Source of the DNA: Helicobacteraceae bacterium
GTDB taxonomy: Bacteria > Campylobacterota > Campylobacteria > Campylobacterales > Sulfurimonadaceae
Length of the DNA stretch: 5,462 bases
Direction: 5' to 3'
Assembly: GCA_027084065.1 (NCBI GenBank)
Contig: JALWLR010000106.1
Coordinates: 1-5,462, forward strand
The position numbers and the translations under genes were made by a program. Shown here in pieces: positions 1 through 5,462 of this stretch (its first letter is position 1; every line of letters begins with the position of its first letter). The notes under the pieces were generated by a model that was not told where the DNA came from, did no database searches, and saw only the letters and a program-made list of their open reading frames with translations.

Positions 1-1022
1 GTTGAAAGGTTGAGAAACAAAATCATAGGCACTATAAGCAGTGCCGAAATGATCAACCCTTCGGTGTTGTTGAAAATATTTTGCTCATAAATTTTCGGCA
101 ATTCTCCCTCTTTTGCCAGAACATAACTGATTTGCGTCGTTGCATAGAGAGTCGCGTTTATTGCCGAAGCGGTTGCAAAGAGTGCCGTTGCGGCAATGAT
201 TTTAAAACCGAGTTCGCCAAAAGCCGGTTTTGCCGCTTCCGCCAAAGCAAAATCTTTTGATTTGATAATCTCATCTAGCGTCAAGTTCCCAAACACCGCA
301 ACAGAGATAGCCACATACAAAAGTGCCACGATCAAAATAGCGGCAATCATGGAACGAAGCATTATCCGCTTAGGATCTTGCATATCCTCGACGGAATTGG
401 TAATGACACTAAACCCCTGATAAGCAAAAAACGTAAGACCCAGCGCGTAGAATATATTGATAGGTGCGGGGATGTCTGCATGTAGAAGTTTCTGCGGATC
501 CATATAGAGCAAAGCGGCCACCGTAAAAACGATCAAAGCTCCTACTTTGACAATGACTATTAGCGATTCCGATTTAGCAACCATTGAAGCACCGATAAGG
601 TTGATAAATACAAAAAAACCAAGTACACCAAGGGCATACACATTGGTCCAAAATTCATTCACACCCGATGCCATGTATGTCGCGGCATATGTTCCAAACG
701 ACTTGCTTACCGCCGCAAGTGCGACAAGTTGCGCCATATAGAACAAAACACCCAAACTGCCTGAGAAAAACCCCTCGCCGTAACTCTGAACGAGATACTC
801 TATGATGCCTCCTCTACTTGGGTAGGCAATGGCAAATTTTGCTAGCGAATAACCGCATAACAATGCGATAACTCCGGCAAGCACGAAAGAGAGGATGACC
901 ATCTCGCCCGCTATCGCTCCGGCTTCTCCAATGACTATAAAAATACCGGCTCCCACCATCGAGCCTATACCTAAAAAAACCGCACTCCAAAAACCAAACG
1001 CTTTTTTCTCAGACACTTGCAT
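1..1022 (-). CDS. APC-superfamily amino acid permease (3' end cut by window edge)
   Basis: Inner-membrane secondary transporter, most likely for an amino acid or related organic cation; the substrate cannot be read from the sequence. 340 residues are present and the C-terminal part (perhaps 80-130 residues, judging by family members of roughly 420-470) runs off the left edge. TM1 carries the unwound-helix signature GSMVGAGIF (residues 20-28). YPSRGG (67-72) matches the family's YPsaGG loop after TM2. TM6 and the following loop (about 192-219) show the typical FFAYQGF and VEDMQDPKR pattern. Hydrophobic segments recur through the whole visible part. The ATG (1020-1022) has an AGAGAGG Shine-Dalgarno at 1026-1032 and lies inside the last codons of the upstream EI24-family gene, a 14-base overlap suggesting coupled translation. 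No frameshift is seen. The family call is secure; the specificity is open. Confidence 0.9.
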   Translation of the reverse strand, partial: MQVSEKKAFGFWSAVFLGIGSMVGAGIFIVIGEAGAIAGEMVILSFVLAGVIALLCGYSLAKFAIAYPSRGGIIEYLVQSYGEGFFSGSLGVLFYMAQLVALAAVSKSFGTYAATYMASGVNEFWTNVYALGVLGFFVFINLIGASMVAKSESLIVIVKVGALIVFTVAALLYMDPQKLLHADIPAPINIFYALGLTFFAYQGFSVITNSVEDMQDPKRIMLRSMIAAILIVALLYVAISVAVFGNLTLDEIIKSKDFALAEAAKPAFGELGFKIIAATALFATASAINATLYATTQISYVLAKEGELPKIYEQNIFNNTEGLIISALLIVPMILFLNLS

Positions 1023-1938
1023 TTTCCTCTCTTTTTTGTTTCAAATAGTAAAACATAGCAATTTCACTGAAAAATGGACCGAAAATATTGATAACGGGAA
1101 CAAAATTGAAAAAAGAGCCTATAAACGCTATGCCCCAAATAGCCCATCTGTACTCACGAAACTCCCTCTTTGTCGGATTTTGAAACAGCAATGTAGCGGC
1201 ATCGAAAAAGAGTGTATCTTTTGTGAGCCATACCCATAAAGCGATTTGAATGAGAAAGTTCAAAAAGGGAACGAACAAAAAGGGAAAAGCAAGCAAAGAG
1301 ACAACAAAGAACAAAGCCGCATCTCTTAAGGTATAGCGAAAAATGGAAAACCCCCGCTCCTCATAAATGGGATCGTAAGGGCACTCATGCTCCCGTACAC
1401 GAGCCAAGAACTTTGGCGAATAGAGACTTGCCGTTATTGTCAATGAGATAATGATCATATTGTAAAGTAGATAAAACCCAAGCAAATAAGCAATGGCAAC
1501 CTCAACAGTCTCAAACGGCAGCCATGTCAAGATTTTCTCAAGTTGAGTATGAATACTCGAAGCGTTTGCAAACCAAACTATAGCCCAAAACAAAGCACTT
1601 CCAACTACTAATGTCAGGGTTATCCATCCGCTGTGCTCTTTTTTCTCTTCATCCAAATAAACATTCATCAAGAAGGCATGTACAATAGCAAAGCTTAGAA
1701 GAACAACCTGCATGTATAAAAATGCTGACAAAAAAACAGCACCGTTACTGCGGATGAAAGAAAAAGGAACAAGTTCGACGAGTGAAGCACTCACAGCTAT
1801 GATTCCGTCCCAAAACAAAAAACCGACAACTGCCCAAAAAAGTGTTACAACCATCCCAATCGTGACAATATAACGCATTATATATCGCTTGGAAATCTGC
1901 TTATAGGCAAAAAACAGCGCATCTAAAAAATCTTGCAT
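1009..1938 (-). CDS. EI24/CysZ-family integral membrane protein
   Basis: 309-residue polytopic inner-membrane protein that I place in the EI24 domain family (the family of bacterial CysZ, a sulfate permease). Hydrophobic segments lie at about 22-43, 67-93, 105-124, 144-170, 205-236 and 264-296. The C-terminal part has the family-like pattern NFVPVINIFGPFFSEIAMF (278-296), with prolines and glycines inside a hydrophobic hairpin, and the cytoplasmic loop at 175-203 is charged. There is no signal peptide beyond the first membrane segment. The ATG at 1936-1938 follows a purine-rich stretch with AGGA at 1948-1951. It is first in a two-gene unit with the APC permease, which it overlaps, and has a candidate promoter directly upstream. 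Members in this phylum are usually annotated only as EI24-domain or integral membrane proteins. Sulfate transport is possible from the CysZ relationship but nothing here shows it, since no cys genes are adjacent. Confidence 0.8.
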   Translation of the reverse strand: MQDFLDALFFAYKQISKRYIMRYIVTIGMVVTLFWAVVGFLFWDGIIAVSASLVELVPFSFIRSNGAVFLSAFLYMQVVLLSFAIVHAFLMNVYLDEEKKEHSGWITLTLVVGSALFWAIVWFANASSIHTQLEKILTWLPFETVEVAIAYLLGFYLLYNMIIISLTITASLYSPKFLARVREHECPYDPIYEERGFSIFRYTLRDAALFFVVSLLAFPFLFVPFLNFLIQIALWVWLTKDTLFFDAATLLFQNPTKREFREYRWAIWGIAFIGSFFNFVPVINIFGPFFSEIAMFYYLKQKREENASV

Positions 1939-1959
1939 CTTTCTCTTTCCTTTTTTCTA

Positions 1960-1990
1960 ATTATATACCAAATATATAGAAAAAGAGTGA
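1960..1990 (-). promoter_or_regulatory. Candidate sigma-70 promoter for the EI24-permease unit
   Basis: On the minus strand a perfect TATAAT lies at 1960-1965, 21 bases before the EI24-family ATG. It is preceded by TTTGGTA and, further upstream (to about 1990), by T-rich sequence including CTTTTTCTATATATT. Promoters in Campylobacterota typically have a strong -10 element with T-rich upstream sequence and a poor -35, which fits here; no good TTGACA is present. A start about 7 bases downstream would leave a very short leader beginning at or just before the Shine-Dalgarno. No operator or riboswitch fold is visible. This is read by eye, without transcription data. Confidence 0.55.
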
Positions 1991-1993
1991 ATT

Positions 1994-2023
1994 AAAAGAG
2001 ATTAGATATGGAGAGTCTCTTTT
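1994..2023 (-). terminator. Hairpin terminator candidate after the deacetylase gene
   Basis: AAAAGAGA (1994-2001) is perfectly complementary to TCTCTTTT (2016-2023), giving an 8-bp stem that can extend by a G-U and a U-A pair. The loop is 10-14 bases. It starts 8 bases beyond the deacetylase stop codon and precedes the candidate promoter of the next unit. Read on the minus strand, the stem's 3' arm ends in TTTT followed by AATT, so the U-run is short and part of it is in the stem. The stem is A/T-rich, so efficiency may be modest. Read on the plus strand, the arm runs on as T's to 2025, so it could also stop antisense transcripts. Confidence 0.5.
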
Positions 2024-2031
2024 TTATACAT

Positions 2032-3081
2032 CTAGTTTGCAGATTTTGGAAAGACAAAAAAGAAACTATACCAATACCATCTACCATCTTTGGCTTTTGC
2101 TGTACAGGTGTAGTGATCTCTTGGTGGATGTAGCGGTTTTTTTGCCTTTATAACCAAAGTAGTAGCACCTTTTCTTTGCATCCAAAGTCGCTCTCCGCTG
2201 GAGGTAAAACAGTTGACTCCAAAGAGCGGATAAGCCAGTTCCAATTGCAGTTTCGGGGGATTGTGTTTGATGAGATGGCTTGCATCCGGCAGATGTTTTA
2301 GCGGCATTGCATGTGTATGGAGCTTGAGTAAAAAGCCTTTTTTCCCGGCAAAACGCTCCGACATCGGATAGCGTGGAATCTCTTGCAATGGTGTCATGGA
2401 AGAAAATACGCCGGGAACTTGTGCAACTGCCGTAAAACCAACCTCTTTGACAACATCGGCAATCTCTTTCGTATACTCCCCAAAAGGGTATGCCAGCATC
2501 TTTGGATCACTATTGCATGTAGTCCCAAGCTCCTCTTGTAAGCGCTGCTGAGCCTGCATAATCTGCTCTTTAATTTTTCTGCGCATTACCTTCGGCGGCA
2601 AATTCACAAAAGAGACAAATGATATATGATGGCTTGTGTGGTTGGCAAACTCCGCACCGAAGTGCTGCATCTGACGCATTTGTTCCCATGTCATAAATGC
2701 ACCGTAATGTTTGTCTACCGGATCTGTATTGACAAAGACAGTAAAGGGAAAACCTTTTTCTTTAAGAAGAGGGTAAGCATTTGTATAGACACTTTTATAA
2801 GCATCATCCATTGTAAGTGCAACCGTTTTTGGAGGGAGCTTTTTACCGTTTTGCATGTAGCGAATAATTTTTGAAAGTGGCCAAACATTATAGCTATGCT
2901 TTGCAAGGTACTCTAACTCAAACGCAAATTGATCGAGTCTGATATTTGTCGATGCATAACGATCTTCGCCGAAACGATGATACATAAAAATAACAGCCTC
3001 GTTACTCTTACCTTCTTTCGATGCCCATACGCTTACAGTACCAAACAGTAGTAAAAAAAATAGAAAAATCGTTTTCATCAT
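2032..3081 (-). CDS. Exported NodB-type polysaccharide deacetylase
   Basis: 349-residue carbohydrate esterase 4 (NodB homology) protein predicted to remove N-acetyl groups from a cell-envelope or exopolysaccharide. A signal peptide is clear: lysine at residue 3, a hydrophobic core and a likely cut after SVWA (17-20). The catalytic domain covers about 28-260. Motif 1 is TMDDAY (90-95), a variant of TFDDG that keeps both aspartates. Motif 2 is HTSHH (148-152), supplying the metal histidines H148 and H152. YPFGEY (198-203) corresponds to the arginine/proline motif region, and a histidine-containing LKLHTH (252-257) is the best candidate for the last motif. Residues 260-349 form an extra C-terminal region rich in aromatics with C291 and C326, which could make a disulfide after export. 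Its ATG-ATG start lies 2 bases after the ATPase stop with no strong Shine-Dalgarno, so translation probably depends on the upstream gene. The natural substrate is unknown. Confidence 0.88.
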   Translation of the reverse strand: MMKTIFLFFLLLFGTVSVWASKEGKSNEAVIFMYHRFGEDRYASTNIRLDQFAFELEYLAKHSYNVWPLSKIIRYMQNGKKLPPKTVALTMDDAYKSVYTNAYPLLKEKGFPFTVFVNTDPVDKHYGAFMTWEQMRQMQHFGAEFANHTSHHISFVSFVNLPPKVMRRKIKEQIMQAQQRLQEELGTTCNSDPKMLAYPFGEYTKEIADVVKEVGFTAVAQVPGVFSSMTPLQEIPRYPMSERFAGKKGFLLKLHTHAMPLKHLPDASHLIKHNPPKLQLELAYPLFGVNCFTSSGERLWMQRKGATTLVIKAKKPLHPPRDHYTCTAKAKDGRWYWYSFFFVFPKSAN

Positions 3082-3083
3082 AG

Positions 3084-4826
3084 TTATTTTGCCAAAAATC
3101 CCATCGATTTTTCGGTATCGAAGTCGGCATTTTTCTCTTTTTGAATCTCTTCTATGAAATCCTGCATAGTAAAAATCGGGTTCTCTCTAACCGCTACTTT
3201 GTAAGCCGTATTTTTTACAATCAAATTGATTTGCCCACCGGTAAGGTTGTATTGTGCCAGTTTGGCAATATCGAAATCCTCTTCATAATCCGCCTCTTCG
3301 GGTAGCATCAGCTGCCATAAACGAAGTCTTTGTTCCTTGTTTGGTCTTTTGAATTCGATTTTATAATTAAAACGTCTCGAAAACGCTTTGTCGATGTTTT
3401 CAAGTAGATTCGTCGTAGCTATAAGCATGCCTTGAAAGTTCTCTATCTGCTCTAAAAAGATATTTTGCATTTGGTTGTGCATCTGATCGGCACTCGATCC
3501 AATACCGCTGCTTCTTGCACTCAAAAACTGATCCGCTTCATTCAAAAGCAAAATAGGCTCACTTTTTGTTTTTTTGGCAAGATCGGTATAGGTGTCGAAA
3601 ATCTTTCGGACATTTTTTTCACTCTCGCCGACATACATCGAAAGAATTTTAGAACAGTCAAAGGCAAGAATCTGCTTTTTAAGCGACTTCGCAAGCGAAT
3701 GTGCCGTTAGAGTTTTTCCCGTTCCCGGAGGACCATAAAAGATGATGCGCGCATCTATCCCGCTTCGCTTATCCTTTATGCCCCACTTTACAAGACGATT
3801 GACAACCTCTTTATCCACCTGTTTCATCAGGTTTTGTAGCGTCTTTTCCGTTTCCGGATTGAGTACGACATCTTCAAGCGACGTTGTCGGTTCCACAAGC
3901 TCGAAGACATCCTGCTCTTCGATAAGCGCATTGAGTTTAAGGCGTTTTACTTTTTTCGACTTTTGAGGATGCATAATATTTTGCAGCACTTCATCGACTA
4001 TGTAAAAAGCGCGGCTGATACCGCCAAAAGGATTGAGCATCTCCTCATAATCGATGATTCCCTCCGTTATAAGCCGGCTACCCTCCTCCAAAAGACTGCG
4101 ATTTTTAATGCGATCATACTCATCGAAACTGATAAGATCGATAAGATTGTTCATCTCGCGAAGACTTGCATCGGTTGCACTGTACTCTTCGCGCAGCAAA
4201 GCTATGAAGATAACCTGCTCTTTGTCACTTAACTTTTTTTGCTTGAAAAAGCGATCAAGCACCAAAGACTCTTTATCATCCGTTTTTTCAATACGCTCCT
4301 CAATGCGTTTTTCCAGCAGCTCAAGTTTGTTATGCAGTCTGTCGATGCCAAGAGAGTGTTCATGAACGTTTTGCCGTATGGCGCTCATTTTTTGATAGAG
4401 CTCTATTCTAAAAAACTGATCTTGCAAATACTCCAAATGATCCGAATAGGGCTTGATCTCCGGCAACTCTACTTCAAACGAACCATCTTGAAAGAGTTTG
4501 AGTAAAGAGGGAGTTGGAGAAACTGCGGCATTGAGCAGCTCAAGCGGTGTGACATCGGCTACTTTGACCGGGTTGAAGCTTTGATGATGCAGCCAGCCCA
4601 GCTCAAGCAGTGTCTTGATCTCGCTTAGATGATCAAGATATTCAAACTCCTTATCTCCAAAAAGTTCCTGAAGCATATCGAACACATAAATATCTTCACG
4701 TCCTGCAACATACTTCGCTGCAACTTTTTGTAAAATTTTCGCTTCGTTTTCACTGCATTTGAGATGTGGAAATATTTCCGTTTTTGTTACATCTTCCGTC
4801 TCTAAAAACTCTATCAGTACTTTCAC
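3084..4826 (-). CDS. AAA+ ATPase with a novel-looking N-terminal half
   Basis: 580-residue cytoplasmic protein with a single classical AAA+ module at about 315-560. It has Walker A GPPGTGKT (365-372), a pore-loop-like YVG (398-400), Walker B ILLLNEAD (425-432), sensor 1 TTN (471-473), arginine-finger candidates R484/R485 in AFSRRF, and a Gly-Gly (530-531) at the sensor 2 position. The order matches the SpoVK/Cdc48-like group (COG0464), so a hexameric remodelling or unfolding motor is likely. Walker B has Asn where Asp is usual, but the catalytic Glu430 is kept. The N-terminal 310 residues are mainly helical and charged, with a probable coiled coil at about 130-185 and two similar stretches (24-80, 199-258) that may be winged-helix-like; I cannot name the substrate. 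The start is GTG (4824-4826) with Shine-Dalgarno AAAGGAA at 4831-4837. It lies 13 bases after the thioredoxin-like gene and 2 before the deacetylase. Confidence 0.85.
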   Translation of the reverse strand: MKVLIEFLETEDVTKTEIFPHLKCSENEAKILQKVAAKYVAGREDIYVFDMLQELFGDKEFEYLDHLSEIKTLLELGWLHHQSFNPVKVADVTPLELLNAAVSPTPSLLKLFQDGSFEVELPEIKPYSDHLEYLQDQFFRIELYQKMSAIRQNVHEHSLGIDRLHNKLELLEKRIEERIEKTDDKESLVLDRFFKQKKLSDKEQVIFIALLREEYSATDASLREMNNLIDLISFDEYDRIKNRSLLEEGSRLITEGIIDYEEMLNPFGGISRAFYIVDEVLQNIMHPQKSKKVKRLKLNALIEEQDVFELVEPTTSLEDVVLNPETEKTLQNLMKQVDKEVVNRLVKWGIKDKRSGIDARIIFYGPPGTGKTLTAHSLAKSLKKQILAFDCSKILSMYVGESEKNVRKIFDTYTDLAKKTKSEPILLLNEADQFLSARSSGIGSSADQMHNQMQNIFLEQIENFQGMLIATTNLLENIDKAFSRRFNYKIEFKRPNKEQRLRLWQLMLPEEADYEEDFDIAKLAQYNLTGGQINLIVKNTAYKVAVRENPIFTMQDFIEEIQKEKNADFDTEKSMGFLAK

Positions 4827-4839
4827 ATATTTCCTTTAC

Positions 4840-5241
4840 TTAAAACTGCCACAGATATTGATCCACTTCCATATAGCCTATGATTTCTTTAACGACTTTT
4901 TGGCTTTTTGGCTCTATGATGTAGGTTACCGGTGCTATGCGCGAAAGTAGAAAATCGGGGAAGTTTTTATGGTACTCATTCACAATAGCACTCACATAGC
5001 GCTCTTTAATAAACTTTCTTACATCTCTATCCGTGAGCACCTCCTCCTCTAGTTTCGTACAAAAAGGGCATCCATCTTTTACATACAGTACAAGCAGCAA
5101 TTTATGCTGTGCTATCGCTTTTTTTCGAGCCTGTTCATAATCGAGCTCATACTTCATCAAGCGTGCAAAATCTTTATAATCTTCAAAAATATTCGCTTGC
5201 AACATCACTGCCAAGACCATCCAAAAAGCCAGCACTCGCAT
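4840..5241 (-). CDS. Exported thioredoxin-fold protein with CPFC active site
   Basis: 133-residue protein with an N-terminal hydrophobic signal (about residues 2-16, likely cut near LQA-N), so it probably works in the periplasm, either free or membrane-tethered. The mature part is a compact thioredoxin fold: strand LLLVLYV (48-54), redox motif CPFC (58-61) at the start of a helix, and a probable cis-proline in IAPVTYI (P104). It is shorter than DsbA and lacks an inserted helical domain, resembling the Thioredoxin_7/SoxW-like small exported thioredoxins. Role inferred: reduction or isomerisation of disulfides in exported proteins. I chose the ATG at 5239-5241; an in-frame TTG immediately before it (5242-5244) would add one residue. 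AGGA at 5249-5252 is 7 bases from the ATG but only 4 from the TTG. It lies 9 bases after the nfo stop and 13 before the ATPase gene. Confidence 0.8.
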   Translation of the reverse strand: MRVLAFWMVLAVMLQANIFEDYKDFARLMKYELDYEQARKKAIAQHKLLLVLYVKDGCPFCTKLEEEVLTDRDVRKFIKERYVSAIVNEYHKNFPDFLLSRIAPVTYIIEPKSQKVVKEIIGYMEVDQYLWQF

Positions 5242-5246
5242 CAACG

Positions 5247-5253
5247 TTTCCTA
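5247..5253 (-). promoter_or_regulatory. Shine-Dalgarno of the thioredoxin-like gene, overlapping the nfo stop
   Basis: The minus strand reads TAGGAAA here: the nfo stop codon TAG (5251-5253) is itself part of the AGGA ribosome-binding site. Spacing of 7 bases favours the ATG at 5239-5241 over the adjacent TTG. The arrangement places terminating nfo ribosomes directly on the next start, suggesting coupled translation. Confidence 0.6.
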
Positions 5254-5462
5254 CTCCCCTATAAACGAATACAGTAGGCGAATCTCCTCAGGCCACAAAG
5301 ATTCATCGATGGTCTCTAGAACCAGAGGAATGTCATCCATACGGGGATCATTCATTATAAAACGAAACGCATCCAGACCAATCTCGCCTTTTCCCAACGA
5401 ATGATGGCGATCCACTCGGCTTCCAAGCGGCGGCTTGGAGTCATTTATATGCATACCCTGCA
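5251..5462 (-). CDS. nfo: Endonuclease IV, C-terminal part (5' end beyond window)
   Basis: The last 70 residues of the AP endonuclease Nfo, which cuts the DNA backbone 5' to abasic sites and can remove blocked 3' ends in base excision repair; cytoplasmic. The visible part begins QGMHINDSK and continues GSRVDRHHSLGKGEIG, then LVLETIDESLWPEEI. These contain the residues equivalent to E. coli metal ligands His216 (in MHIND), Asp229 and His231 (in VDRHH) and Glu261 (in LETI), so the zinc-site residues in this part are intact. The frame is open to the right edge. About 210 N-terminal residues should lie beyond it, given a usual length near 280. An internal ATG at 5452-5454 is the conserved Met before His216, not a start. 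It is the most upstream gene seen in the four-gene run. Confidence 0.93.
   Translation of the reverse strand, partial: QGMHINDSKPPLGSRVDRHHSLGKGEIGLDAFRFIMNDPRMDDIPLVLETIDESLWPEEIRLLYSFIGE

Noticed and set aside
973..979. A7 run in the permease gene near its start as a phase-variation tract
   Set aside because: Seven A/T bases are expected by chance in this composition, and the run encodes ordinary TM1 residues (FFL).
895..1239. Plus-strand open frame of 114 codons across the permease-EI24 junction
   Set aside because: It is antisense to two well-supported genes, has low-complexity composition from the opposite strand, and shows no recognisable domain or convincing ribosome site.
3963..4505. 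Overlapping plus-strand open frames (89, 103 and 88 codons) opposite the ATPase N-terminal half
   Set aside because: Serine/leucine-rich or otherwise featureless translations typical of the reverse complement of a charged helical protein; the ATPase frame fully accounts for the region.
5242..5244. TTG as start of the thioredoxin-like gene
   Set aside because: The next codon is ATG and has the better Shine-Dalgarno spacing (7 against 4 bases); the difference is one residue.
5354..5382. Minus-strand TATAAT (5354-5359) with a TTGGTC 16 bases upstream, as an internal promoter for the thioredoxin-ATPase-deacetylase genes
   Set aside because: It lies in codons for the conserved FRFIMNDP stretch of endonuclease IV, which explains the bases, and the -35 match is poor. 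Only start-site mapping could revive it.

Overview
The window looks like chromosomal DNA of a Campylobacterota (Epsilonproteobacteria) species, probably a free-living Sulfurimonas/Sulfurovum-type organism rather than a host-adapted Campylobacter. This is an inference from the A+T-leaning but not extreme composition, the tight gene packing, the T-rich promoter style and the flavour of the proteins. No rRNA or marker gene is present to fix the taxon. All six genes lie on the minus strand, so the window reads right to left. No RNA gene, insertion sequence, CRISPR array or phage gene is visible.

Right block (about 2032-5462). This is a four-gene run with gaps of 9, 13 and 2 bases: the C-terminal end of endonuclease IV (nfo, cut by the window edge), a small exported thioredoxin-fold protein with a CPFC active site, a 580-residue AAA+ ATPase with an unusual N-terminal half, and an exported NodB-type polysaccharide deacetylase. 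The spacing argues for one transcript. The products would act in two compartments: endonuclease IV and the AAA+ protein in the cytoplasm, the thioredoxin-like protein and the deacetylase outside the inner membrane. A shared job is not obvious. The one plausible link is thiol chemistry, because the deacetylase carries cysteines in its C-terminal region.

Boundary (1939-2031). This is the only real intergenic space, 93 bases. It holds an A/T-rich hairpin that could end the right-hand transcript and, just after it, a good -10 hexamer (TATAAT) behind a T-rich stretch that could start the next one.

Left block (1-1938). A multi-spanning EI24/CysZ-family membrane protein is followed by an APC-superfamily amino acid permease cut by the left edge. 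The two genes overlap by 14 bases, so translation is probably coupled. Both products belong in the inner membrane.

No clearly new multi-gene system is evident. The least ordinary item is the AAA+ ATPase, with a possible duplicated N-terminal domain, an Asn-Glu Walker B motif and a pore-loop signature, sitting in an operon of unrelated-looking partners.
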